Assembly (NCBI GenBank): GCA_020724885.1
Contig: DYGD01000005.1
Location: 1-44,915 of the forward strand
Origin: Candidatus Paceibacter sp.
GTDB taxonomy: Bacteria > Patescibacteriota > Minisyncoccia > Phycocordibacterales > BOKC01
Direction of reading: 5' to 3'
Length of the DNA stretch: 44,915 bases
The notes below the pieces were generated by a model, which did no database searches, was not told where the DNA came from, and saw nothing but the letters and a program-made list of their open reading frames with translations. Shown here piece by piece: positions 5,891 to 14,457 of the stretch (positions within the stretch are counted from its first letter, which is position 1; every line of letters starts with the position of its first letter). Both the position numbers and the translations under genes were made by a program.

Positions 5891-7114
5891 CTAATCCACC
5901 CCGTCACCCCTTAGAATTCTATGATACTTTAAGGCAAACCGATGGGCTTCGTGGTTGGCGAGGAGGAGTTCGCGCTGGTGTTTTTCTATTAAATCCTGCT
6001 GTCCTAAAATTTGGCGGGGTTTGTGTCTTTCATCTTTGACCACCGATGCGACTGGGATTTTAAAGCCAAATTCTTTGACGGCTGTTTCTGCGGCTCTTTT
6101 TTGAATAATTCCGCCATCTACAGAAATTAAGTCAGGCAAAGGCCATTCTTGATGTTTAAGCCGTCTTTTTATAATCTCTTTCAAAGTGGCGGGGTCGTTA
6201 ATTCCCGGCCTGATTCTAATCTTAAACTTTCGATAGTCGCTCTTCTTTAATTCTCCATTTTCTATTACTACCATCGCTCCTACCACAAATTTCCCCGTTA
6301 TGTGAGCCACATCAAAACTCTCTATTCTAAATTTTTTGTTGTTGGTTGTTGGTTGTATAGGTAGTTGGTTTTTTATGAGAGCAATATCTTGAATATGCTT
6401 TAAAGAAAAAATTTTATTTCTAAGCACGCTCGCTTTTTCAAAATTATGATTCTTTGCCTCGGCTTTCATTTCCATTTCAAGCTCTTTTACAAGATATTTC
6501 TTTTTACCTTCAAAAAAGAGCTTAATGTGGCGGACTGTTTTTTGATATTCTTTTTTTGCTTCCGGGGTTTCGGTTTTTGGCGCCAAGCCAAGCTCGTGAT
6601 AAAATCGCTCGCTGTGAGCGGTCCTACTCTCCTCTCCAAGGAAAGGAAAAATTTTTCTAATAATTTTTAGTGCTTCTTTTAATTGACCAGAGTGAGGGAA
6701 TGGGCCCGCAACATACGCCTGTGGCGTATGGGCGGGCAAGCTATATTTTAAATCTTTACCGCGGACGATGAGGATTCGGGGGAAATTTTCTTTAGTAATG
6801 ACAACATAATTGAAGCTTTTATCGTCTTTTTCCTGGGTGTTGTATTTCGGTTGGTGTTTTTTTATTAAATTGGCCTCCAAAATCAATGCTTCCAAAACTG
6901 AGTCGGTTTTTTGGAATTTCACATCTTGCGCCTCCCCGATCATCTTTTCAATCAGAGGACCGCGAGTCACGAGAATATCTTTACCAAAATAACTCCTCAC
7001 CCTACTTCTGATAGATGTGGCCTTGCCGATGTAAATCACCCTTCTTTTTTTATCAAGGAAAAAATAGACGCCGGGAAAGCTTGGAAGACGGCTTATTTTG
7101 ATTTTGGAAAACAT
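5891..7114 (-). CDS. uvrC: UvrABC excinuclease subunit C, short form
   Basis: 407 aa against about 600 in typical UvrC. The GIY-YIG nuclease domain (PGVYFFLDKKRRVIYIGKA, residues about 14-32) makes the 3' incision. A UVR segment (KNHNFEKASVLRNKIFSLK) binds UvrB. The RNase H-like C-terminal nuclease domain (IESFDVAHITG, LISVDGG, NHEAHRFA) keeps the Asp and His residues for the 5' cut. Two things are missing: the cysteines expected after the GPFPHSG block (here KIFPFLGEESRTAHSERFY), where many UvrC bind an Fe-S cluster, and the helix-hairpin-helix tail after the nuclease domain. Both incision centres remain, so it is probably active with uvrA and uvrB of this window. Confidence 0.92.
   Translation of the reverse strand: MFSKIKISRLPSFPGVYFFLDKKRRVIYIGKATSIRSRVRSYFGKDILVTRGPLIEKMIGEAQDVKFQKTDSVLEALILEANLIKKHQPKYNTQEKDDKSFNYVVITKENFPRILIVRGKDLKYSLPAHTPQAYVAGPFPHSGQLKEALKIIRKIFPFLGEESRTAHSERFYHELGLAPKTETPEAKKEYQKTVRHIKLFFEGKKKYLVKELEMEMKAEAKNHNFEKASVLRNKIFSLKHIQDIALIKNQLPIQPTTNNKKFRIESFDVAHITGKFVVGAMVVIENGELKKSDYRKFKIRIRPGINDPATLKEIIKRRLKHQEWPLPDLISVDGGIIQKRAAETAVKEFGFKIPVASVVKDERHKPRQILGQQDLIEKHQRELLLANHEAHRFALKYHRILRGDGVD
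6704..6737. repeat. Palindrome inside the uvrC coding sequence
   Basis: CATACGCC (6712-6719), a 3-base loop and GGCGTATG (6723-6730), extended by GCCCGC/GCGGGC on the outside. It encodes the PAHTPQAYV stretch just before the GPFPHSG block, a place where UvrC relatives usually have no such residues. Confidence 0.6.
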
Positions 7115-7164
7115 AAGATATAACTAAAAATTAAATAGTGAAGAGTAAAAATATTTAATATTTC

Positions 7165-9720
7165 TTATTTTCTATTTAATATCTTTCTCAAATACTCTCC
7201 GGTGTAGGAATTTTTTGCGCTGGCAATTTGTTCCGGTGTGCCTCGGGCAACGACTTCTCCGCCCATATCTCCCCCCTCTGGTCCCATATCAACGATATAA
7301 TCGGCGCATTTTATAAAATCCATATTATGTTCAATAACCACTACGCTATTGCCTCTGTCAACCAATTTCTGGAGAATCTCAATTAGTTTTTTAACATCTT
7401 CATAATGAAGCCCGACAGTCGGTTCGTCCAAAAGATAAACTGTTTTGTGAAGATCGGGCCGAAACAGCTCGGAAGATATTTTTACCCTTTGAGCTTCGCC
7501 ACCAGACAAAGTCGTTGCTGATTGACCCAACTCAAGATAACTTAGCCCCACTTCCTCCATTGTTTTGAGGCGATCATAAATTGCCGGTATATCTTTGAAA
7601 AATTCTAAGGCCTCCTCTATGGTCATTTTCAAAATTTCGTGGATATTTTTTTTCTTATATTTGACTTCTAATGTTTCTTTCATAAAACGTTTACCGTTGC
7701 AGACATCACAGGTGACATAGACCGTTGGCAAGAACTGCATTTCCACTTCAATCGTCCCATTTCCTTGGCAGGCCTCGCAACGGCCACCCCGAACGTTAAA
7801 AGAAAATCGGCTCGGTTTCCAACCGCGAATTCTGGCCTCACTTGTCTCGGCAAAAAGTTCTCGGATGAAAGTCCAGGCGCCAGTATATGTTGCTGGATTT
7901 GATCGGGGAGTCCGACCGATCGGCGATTGGTCTATCAATATTGCTCGATTTAAATATTCTGTGCCAGCGAACGATTTGCAATTAAATATTTCGGCGCTAC
8001 GGTATCGGCGGTCAAATCTTGCTTGCAAATTACGATGCAGGATTTCATAAAGCAAAGACGACTTACCGGAGCCGGACAGGCCAGTAATTACTGAAAACTT
8101 CCCCAAAGGGATGTCAACGTCCAAATTTTTGATATTAAAGACCTTGCCACCGCGAATCATTATTCTTCCTTTGTCTCCGTCACGTCTTTTTTCTGGTAAA
8201 GGTATTGTTTTTTCGCCTCTTAGGTAATCCAAGGTCAGAGAACCGCTTTGGTTTTTCTGGGCGGTTAAAAGTTTTTCCAAATAATCAGACACGATTACTT
8301 CTCCGCCGTGCACTCCTGCTCCCGGTCCGATGTCAACAATATAATCAGATGAATAAATCGTATCTTCGTCATGCTCAACAATAATTATGGTGTTGCCCAG
8401 ATCGCGAAGGTCGGTCAGTGTCTTTATCAAAAGGTTATTGTCGTGGGCGTGCAGGCCGATTGTCGGCTCGTCTAAAACATAAAGCGCGCCGACTAAGCCC
8501 GAGCCAAGCTGGGAAGCCAGGCGGATCCTCTGTGATTCGCCTCCGGAAAGAGTGCCGGCTTTTCTGTCCAAGGTCAGATATTCAATTCCGACATTCACCA
8601 TAAATTTCAAACGGGAAGCAATTTCTTTTATGGCGGCCTCGCAAATTTCCCGCTCTTTTTTGCTTAATTTTATTTTTTGAAAAAATTCATCGGCCTCGGC
8701 AATGGAAAAGGCGCCAATTTCCACAATATTTTTGCCTGAAACCAGGACATTCAGAGCTTCTTTCCGGAGACGGGAGCCGTCGCAACTCGGACACGGCTCG
8801 GTGCCCCAATAATGTTTTGTGCCCAGTCCATTACATTCTGTGCAAGCGCCGTAAGGCGAATTGAAGGAAAATAAGCGTGGTTCTATTTCTGGATAAGAGT
8901 AGCCGTCAGTTGGACAAGAAAACTTTGTTGACCATACAAATTCTTCCCACCCCCCATTTTTTGACCCGAAGACGACCTTGACTAAGCCGTCTGCCTCTTC
9001 TAATGCTTTCTCCAGCCCTTCGCCAAGACGTTGTGGCCACTCTTTTTTTGCGTTGGTAAGTTTAGAAATCTCTATCTCATCAATCAATACATCAATATTG
9101 TGTTTTTTATTTTTAGATAGAATAATCTGTTCTCTTAAGCTCTTTGACTGGCCATCAACGAGAACCTTTGAGTAGCCCTTGCCTAGGAGATCATATAGGA
9201 GCTGGTAATATTCGCCCTTACGTCCCCTGATAATCGGAGCGAATATTTCCAATCTGCCCGTCGCGCCGGCCTTCCCTGCCTTTTCTTGGATTTTTTTCAG
9301 AACGATCTTCTTTATTTCTTCTCGGGACATCTTTTCAATCTCTTGGCCGCAAATAAGACAATGCGGCCGTCCGATTCGGGCGAAAAGAACGCGCAAATAA
9401 TCATAGATTTCAGTCATTGTAGCAACCGTTGAGCGAGGATTGGCCGATCTGAATTTCTGGTCTATTGAAATTGCTGGCGACAGGCCGGTTATCTCGTCTA
9501 TGTCGGGCTTTGGCATAATTCTCAAAAATTGTCTGGCGTAGGGAGAAAGTGATTCTATGTAGCGACGCTGTCCTTCGGCAAAAATAGTGTCAAAGGCCAA
9601 GGACGACTTGCCGGAGCCGGACAGGCCGGTGATTACGATAATTTTATTCCTCGGCATTTCTACCGATATATTTTTCAGGTTGTGAGTTCTGGCGCCTTTT
9701 ATTGAAATTTTGTCGCTCAT
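7165..9720 (-). CDS. uvrA: UvrABC excinuclease subunit A, compact form
   Basis: 851 aa from the ATG at 9720, which has a GGAGAAG Shine-Dalgarno seven bases upstream; a more 5' reading would run into the terminator at 9744-9781. Two ABC modules are present: Walker [10 protein letters not shown] twice, signatures TLSGGESQR and TLSGGEAQR, Walker B LYVLDEPT and VYLLDEPT. UvrA is the damage-recognition ATPase of nucleotide excision repair. It is about 90 residues shorter than usual because the insertion in the first signature domain is reduced to [21 protein letters not shown]. The first zinc module reads CPTDG instead of CPxCG. The second ([11 protein letters not shown]...CDVCNGKRF) is intact. 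Confidence 0.96.
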   Translation of the reverse strand: MSDKISIKGARTHNLKNISVEMPRNKIIVITGLSGSGKSSLAFDTIFAEGQRRYIESLSPYARQFLRIMPKPDIDEITGLSPAISIDQKFRSANPRSTVATMTEIYDYLRVLFARIGRPHCLICGQEIEKMSREEIKKIVLKKIQEKAGKAGATGRLEIFAPIIRGRKGEYYQLLYDLLGKGYSKVLVDGQSKSLREQIILSKNKKHNIDVLIDEIEISKLTNAKKEWPQRLGEGLEKALEEADGLVKVVFGSKNGGWEEFVWSTKFSCPTDGYSYPEIEPRLFSFNSPYGACTECNGLGTKHYWGTEPCPSCDGSRLRKEALNVLVSGKNIVEIGAFSIAEADEFFQKIKLSKKEREICEAAIKEIASRLKFMVNVGIEYLTLDRKAGTLSGGESQRIRLASQLGSGLVGALYVLDEPTIGLHAHDNNLLIKTLTDLRDLGNTIIIVEHDEDTIYSSDYIVDIGPGAGVHGGEVIVSDYLEKLLTAQKNQSGSLTLDYLRGEKTIPLPEKRRDGDKGRIMIRGGKVFNIKNLDVDIPLGKFSVITGLSGSGKSSLLYEILHRNLQARFDRRYRSAEIFNCKSFAGTEYLNRAILIDQSPIGRTPRSNPATYTGAWTFIRELFAETSEARIRGWKPSRFSFNVRGGRCEACQGNGTIEVEMQFLPTVYVTCDVCNGKRFMKETLEVKYKKKNIHEILKMTIEEALEFFKDIPAIYDRLKTMEEVGLSYLELGQSATTLSGGEAQRVKISSELFRPDLHKTVYLLDEPTVGLHYEDVKKLIEILQKLVDRGNSVVVIEHNMDFIKCADYIVDMGPEGGDMGGEVVARGTPEQIASAKNSYTGEYLRKILNRK

Positions 9721-9743
9721 GTTTTTGCTTCTCCGGATTTTAA

Positions 9744-9781
9744 ACAAAAAACAAAAACCCCGCCTCCGGGAGTTGTGGGGG
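9744..9781 (-). terminator. Rho-independent terminator of the two-component operon
   Basis: On the minus strand a GC-rich hairpin (CCCC...CTCCCGGAG...GGGG) is followed by TTTTTGTTTTTT. It ends transcription of the kinase/response-regulator operon before uvrA. Confidence 0.75.
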
Positions 9782-9826
9782 TAGTATCAATAGAATACTA
9801 ACACGAAAGTGCTTTTAAATGCCAAC

Positions 9827-10615
9827 TTACGTGACCGGCGTCTTTTCCAAAAGCACGCTTTGTATTTCTTTTACAATGTCGTCTAAGACGACGGTTGCTT
9901 TAGTCAGAAAACGGTCAGCACCCATTGCTCGCGTTCTTTCTATTTCATTATTTTGGGTGAAATTTGAGAGGATGATGACCGGAATATTTTTTAATTTTTC
10001 ATGAGTTTTTACCGCTTTCAGAACTTCAAAACCGCTGATACCGGGTAGAAGCAGGTCTAAAAGAATTATGTCTGGCTGATCTTGCTCTAAAACTTTAAGG
10101 GCTTCTTCTCCGGTTCTGGAAAACAAGAGCTGGCATTTTTGTTGGGATAATTTTCTGGCGATTAAATCACTCAAAAACTGGTCGTCTTCAACCCACATAA
10201 CCTTTCTGCCTTCCAAAACACTTTTACCATCTTTAACACCCATTTTTAGAAGTTGAATTCTAATTTTGCCGACCAATTCATCGGCATTAAACTGCGACTT
10301 TACGATATAATCCCTTACTCCCAGATCCAGAGTTCTTCTGATCTCATCAACATCGCCGGACGGAGAAATTGTAATAACCGGAATAGAACGCAGGTCTTCT
10401 TTTTGATTCTTTTCTTCAAGAAGCTTAAAGGGGTTAAGGGTATTCAAATTTATATCAAGAACGACCAGATCTGGCTTGAATTTATTCATCTGTTCCAAAG
10501 CAATGCGGGCATTGTTTATGAAAAGGGTCTCAAAACCCTCCTTTCTTATTTTGTCATTTATGACGTTGCCCAGAAACAAATCCTCTTCAAGTATTATTAA
10601 AATTTTTCTTCCCAT
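9827..10615 (-). CDS. Tandem-receiver response regulator (REC-REC)
   Basis: 262 aa made of two CheY-like receiver domains and no output domain. Domain 1 (about 1-125) has acidic EED, phospho-acceptor Asp in LVVLDINL, and Lys in YIVKSQ. Domain 2 (about 135-258) has VEDD, LLDLLLPG with the acceptor Asp, ILSN and LTKA. Both look competent for phosphorylation. Lacking a DNA-binding domain, it may act by protein contact or as a phosphate sink. It lies 6 bp downstream of a histidine kinase gene, so the two are a cognate pair, and a terminator follows. Confidence 0.9.
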   Translation of the reverse strand: MGRKILIILEEDLFLGNVINDKIRKEGFETLFINNARIALEQMNKFKPDLVVLDINLNTLNPFKLLEEKNQKEDLRSIPVITISPSGDVDEIRRTLDLGVRDYIVKSQFNADELVGKIRIQLLKMGVKDGKSVLEGRKVMWVEDDQFLSDLIARKLSQQKCQLLFSRTGEEALKVLEQDQPDIILLDLLLPGISGFEVLKAVKTHEKLKNIPVIILSNFTQNNEIERTRAMGADRFLTKATVVLDDIVKEIQSVLLEKTPVT

Positions 10616-10621
10616 ATTCTT

Positions 10622-12088
10622 TTATTTTACAACTTTTTTAGCAATTGGCACAACAGGGATTTCCAATATGAATTTGGTCCCCTTGCCCATATGACTTTCA
10701 AAACGGACACTGCCACCGTGCTGTTCTATCAAGCTTTTTACGATAAACAGGCCAAGGCCGGTTCCGCCCGGCTCCAATCTGACCGCATTGGATGCTCTGA
10801 AAAATTTTCTGAATAGATTTGCTTGCTCTTCTTTTGGAATTCCGATACCCTCATCTTCTACGCTGGCTAAGACAATGTTGGGGTCGTCTTTTTTACGGCC
10901 TAGGAAAATCTGAATTTTCCCGCCCTTTTTAGAATATTTAACCGCGTTTTCAACTAAATTTTGGAATACCGCTCTGATCTTTTGCGGGTCAACCTTTACT
11001 TTTGGTAAATCCTTTTCGGTTTGGATTTGAATCTTGATATTTTTGGTTTCCACCGAAGAATGAAAATCAGGCAAAATGTTGCCGAGTAGATCTGTTAAGC
11101 TGATTTCTACCGGAGAAAAACCACCGGCGCCGGCGTCAATCTGTTCGGAACCAAGCATATCATGGATTAGACCGATGATTCTCTCATTGCTTTCGTACGC
11201 TTTCATGATCAACGCTCTTTGGTCGCTATTCAATTCGCCTTCGTTGCCTCTAAGTAATGTGTCTAGTGTCCACTTTATGGCAGACAGCGGAGTTCTTAAT
11301 TGGTGCGCCACCGTTGAAACAAATTCTCTTTTTTCTTGATCTAGACGCGCCACCTCTTCTGTTTCTTTTCTAAGTTCCAAATCTTGCCTTATCAATCGGC
11401 GGGCAAACTTGTTGTACTCTTCGTTCAAAAGTCGTAATTTTTCGGCTTGGAGTTCAGCTTGTCGGCGACCCTCAATAACCTGGTACTCTCTCTTTCTCAA
11501 GGCCGACGACAAATATCCCGAAAGCGACCCGACAATGAAATACACAGCCGAAATGACAATTGAACTAGAAAGCATCACCAAAAGATCTTCGTATTCAACG
11601 ATTGCTTTTCCTGAATAGCCATAGATTTTTTGGGCGATACCAAAATAACCAAGGAAGACCATACCGTTTACCAGAACCGCTGAAACAAAAGCGACGAAAA
11701 GTGATCCTATGGGATTGAAAAGTATTATGGAAGATACAATCGGAATGAAGAAAAAGATTGGCGCGATACTTTCAACTCCGCCTGAAAAGTGGAAGATGAA
11801 AAGAAAGAATACCAATTCTGCCAAAATCTGACCGAGACCAAGGAAATTCACTTCTCTGGTTTTGTTTTGTAACTCAAGCTGGCTGGCGGTCAGCCAAAAA
11901 ACCGCGTTGGTCAGTATAAAGATTGAAAACAGCAAGAGCATCACCGGCAAAGGAAAAGAAGCGGCGCCCAATGGGTCCAACTTGGAAAGAAGACCCATAA
12001 CGAAAATCGCTGGGGCATAAAACCAGCGGGCCGAAATAAGCCATTTATTGGCTTCAAATTTATTACTGTGTATCAGTCGAAGCGCCAT
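10622..12088 (-). CDS. Membrane sensor histidine kinase
   Basis: 488 aa. About six hydrophobic segments in the first 200 residues form an integral-membrane sensor region. A coiled linker (residues about 205-250) leads into HisKA with FVSTVAHQLRTPLSAIKWT (phospho-accepting His). The HATPase domain shows the N box QNLVENAVKYS, G1 DEGIGIPKE and G2 GGTGLGLFIVK. All catalytic boxes are present. It is transcribed with the double-receiver regulator just downstream. The start ATG lies a few bases after an extended -10 TGATATAAT. The stimulus cannot be deduced. Confidence 0.93.
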   Translation of the reverse strand: MALRLIHSNKFEANKWLISARWFYAPAIFVMGLLSKLDPLGAASFPLPVMLLLFSIFILTNAVFWLTASQLELQNKTREVNFLGLGQILAELVFFLFIFHFSGGVESIAPIFFFIPIVSSIILFNPIGSLFVAFVSAVLVNGMVFLGYFGIAQKIYGYSGKAIVEYEDLLVMLSSSIVISAVYFIVGSLSGYLSSALRKREYQVIEGRRQAELQAEKLRLLNEEYNKFARRLIRQDLELRKETEEVARLDQEKREFVSTVAHQLRTPLSAIKWTLDTLLRGNEGELNSDQRALIMKAYESNERIIGLIHDMLGSEQIDAGAGGFSPVEISLTDLLGNILPDFHSSVETKNIKIQIQTEKDLPKVKVDPQKIRAVFQNLVENAVKYSKKGGKIQIFLGRKKDDPNIVLASVEDEGIGIPKEEQANLFRKFFRASNAVRLEPGGTGLGLFIVKSLIEQHGGSVRFESHMGKGTKFILEIPVVPIAKKVVK

Positions 12089-12099
12089 GATTGACTTTC

Positions 12100-12108
12100 A
12101 TTATATCA
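12100..12108 (-). promoter_or_regulatory. Extended -10 promoter of the two-component operon
   Basis: TGATATAAT on the minus strand, with TATAAT at 12100-12105 and no convincing -35. The ATG is 11 bases downstream, so the mRNA has almost no leader. The stretch up to 12270 is AT-rich and built from repeated CAATTATCAA/TTGAAAATT-like units, with no gene visible. Confidence 0.55.
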
Positions 12109-12270
12109 GAGTGTCATTAAATTTTTGTAAAGATTTGTTGGGGATACCTTTGTTAATTATCAATTATCAATCAATTATTAAATTTTCTAATTTTCAATTT
12201 TTGATAATTGGAGTTTGAAAATTCATTGAAAATTGGTCATTGAAAATTGAAAATTTTTTGTCACTTTTTT

Positions 12271-14277
12271 CTACTTCTTTAATGCTAAAAGTTCGTCCCG
12301 GATTATCGCCGCGGTTTCAAAATCCAGCGCCTTAACCGCCTCGTTCATTTGCTTTTCTTTTTCTTTCAAGAGTTTCTTCAGGCCACCCTTGTGGATTTCT
12401 TTATCAAGCTCAAGGAGAGAGTTGGCTGTTTTTTGCTGGCGAGTCCTAATTTCTTCGGTTATGTCCTTGATATTTTTAACGATGGTTTTAGGTGTGATAT
12501 TGTGTTTTTTATTATAATCTAACTGAATTTCGCGCCGTCGGTTGGTTTCCTCTATGGCCCGATTCATTGAGTCGGTCATGTTATCGGCATACAGAGTCAC
12601 TCGACCTCGGACATTTCTAGCCGCTCGGCCAATAATTTGGATCAAAGATGTCTCGCTTCGCAGGAAACCCTCTTTGTCGGCGTCTAAAATTCCAATGAGT
12701 TCTACTTCTGGCAAGTCCAATCCTTCCCGTAAGAGATTAACTCCGACCAGGAAATCAAAAGTTCCTTTTCTAAAATTAGTTAAAATCTCTATCCGATCCA
12801 ATGTCTTTATATCGCTGTGAATATACTCGGCTTTGATTCCTTTTTCTTTCAAAAAATCACTTAAATCCTCGGCCATTTTTTTAGTCAGAGCGGTGGCAAT
12901 AACCCGACCGCCACCTTTGACGACCTTTTCCCCTTCGCTTATCAAATCTTGGATTTGTCCCGGATAACCTTCTTTCTGATTTATCGGCTTGATGAAAATT
13001 TCTGGGTCAATAAGGCCGGTCGGTCGGATTATTTGCTCAACGGTCTGCTTGCTATTTTGTCTTTCAAATTCAGCCGGAGTGGCCGAAGTAAATATAATTT
13101 GTCCGGTTTTTTCTTTGAATTCTTCAAAATTAAGGGGGCGATTGTCGCGCGCCGAAGGCAGACGAAATCCATGCTCTATCAAAACTTTTTTCCGAGCGGC
13201 ATCCCCGGCGTACATTCCGGAGAGTTGAGGCACCGTCACGTGACTTTCATCAATTACGGTCAAAAAGCCGTCTAGTCCTCTTTTGTGGGAAAAATAATCA
13301 AGTAGAGTGAAGGGTGGTTCGCCTGGTTCTCGGCCGTCAAAATGACGGGAATAATTTTCAATTCCATTGCAATAGCCGACCTCTTTAATCAAAGCCAGAT
13401 CGTAATTAGTCCGCCGTTTCAATCGCTCGGCTTCTAAAGGTCTGCCTTGTTTCTCCAGTTTAGCCAGCTGTTTTTTTAATTCCATCTTGATACTGGTAAT
13501 AGCTCTTTTTTGCTCCGCTTCGGCGGTTATAAAATGTTTGGTCGGAAAAACCAAAACTGATTTCAGGTGTTTCTTTATTGTTCTTGAGATCGGGTCGATG
13601 GCCAACAATTCTTTGATTTTCTCTCCCGCAACTTCTATTCTATAAACTATTTTTTCGTTGGTCGGCATTATTTCAATTGCCCCGCCGACTGCTCGAAAAC
13701 TTCCTGGGGTTAAATCACTATTAGTTCTTTTGAAATGAATTAAGACAAGCCGCTCCAAGAGATCTCTCCGGCCTAATTTTTGATCGACAGAAAGATCAAG
13801 GTAAGATTCTTGATAATTTTCCGGATTGCCGAGGCCGTAAATACAAGAAACCGAGGCGACAATAATCACATCGTCTCGGGTCAAGAGGGCTTGGGTGGAA
13901 GCGTGGCGTAAGCGGTCAATTTCTTCATTTATCATTGCTTCTTTTTCAATGTATGTGTCGGTAACCGGCATATAGGCCTCCGGCTGATAGAAGTCGTAAT
14001 AGGAAACAAAATAGTGCACCGCATTGTCGGGAAAAAAATCGCGGTATTCCTGCGCCAATTGCGCCGCTAGGGTCTTATTGTGGGCAATGACCAAAGTCGG
14101 CTTTTGGAGCTTTTCAATGACATTGGCTATCGTGAAGGTCTTCCCTGTTCCGGTTGCACCTAAGAGGGTCTGATAGTTAAGACCATTCTTTAATCCCTCA
14201 GCCAGTTCTTTTATTGCTTCCGGCTGGTCGCCTGCCGGAGTAAACTTGCTTTGTAATTTAAATAACCTCTTGGACAT
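12271..14277 (-). CDS. uvrB: UvrABC excinuclease subunit B
   Basis: 668 aa from the ATG at 14277 (a TTG two codons upstream is less likely). The SF2 helicase fold has Walker A GATGTGKTFT, Walker B DESHV and motif VI QIIGRAARN. The damage-verifying beta-hairpin YYDFYQPEAYMP is complete. The C-terminal UVR segment MNEAVKALDFETAAIIRDEL is the UvrC contact. Length is normal. UvrB is loaded by UvrA at damage, unwinds locally and recruits UvrC. With uvrA and uvrC in the same 9 kb, excision repair is complete here although the three genes are not one operon. Confidence 0.97.
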   Translation of the reverse strand: MSKRLFKLQSKFTPAGDQPEAIKELAEGLKNGLNYQTLLGATGTGKTFTIANVIEKLQKPTLVIAHNKTLAAQLAQEYRDFFPDNAVHYFVSYYDFYQPEAYMPVTDTYIEKEAMINEEIDRLRHASTQALLTRDDVIIVASVSCIYGLGNPENYQESYLDLSVDQKLGRRDLLERLVLIHFKRTNSDLTPGSFRAVGGAIEIMPTNEKIVYRIEVAGEKIKELLAIDPISRTIKKHLKSVLVFPTKHFITAEAEQKRAITSIKMELKKQLAKLEKQGRPLEAERLKRRTNYDLALIKEVGYCNGIENYSRHFDGREPGEPPFTLLDYFSHKRGLDGFLTVIDESHVTVPQLSGMYAGDAARKKVLIEHGFRLPSARDNRPLNFEEFKEKTGQIIFTSATPAEFERQNSKQTVEQIIRPTGLIDPEIFIKPINQKEGYPGQIQDLISEGEKVVKGGGRVIATALTKKMAEDLSDFLKEKGIKAEYIHSDIKTLDRIEILTNFRKGTFDFLVGVNLLREGLDLPEVELIGILDADKEGFLRSETSLIQIIGRAARNVRGRVTLYADNMTDSMNRAIEETNRRREIQLDYNKKHNITPKTIVKNIKDITEEIRTRQQKTANSLLELDKEIHKGGLKKLLKEKEKQMNEAVKALDFETAAIIRDELLALKK

Positions 14278-14305
14278 AAGCAAATGCCTATATTACCACT
14301 TCTCG

Positions 14306-14352
14306 CCCCGTTAGAAATAGCGAGGGCTCACAGCGTTAAGTTTCTAATGGGG
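14306..14352. repeat. 12-bp-stem hairpin in the uvrB/PIF1 spacer
   Basis: CCCCGTTAGAAA (14306-14317) pairs with TTTCTAATGGGG (14341-14352), one G-T pair included. On both sides lie diverged copies of a GGCATATATTGCCACC-like sequence (14284-14305 and about 14397-14420). It is upstream of uvrB on the minus strand and could be a leader structure or a small dispersed repeat. Confidence 0.6.
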
Positions 14353-14457
14353 TCGCCCCCCGCTGGTTTGAATTTTGAAACTAGCTTTAATTAAGCCATA
14401 GAAAGGCATATATTGCCACCTCTTCGCTTTTTGAAAAGGTGAACCAAGCGGTATAAA

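Noticed and set aside
12109-12270. Possible CRISPR-like or operator repeats (CAATTATCAA units)
   Set aside because: Units are short, irregular and AT-rich, typical of spacer DNA in this window; no constant repeat-spacer rhythm.
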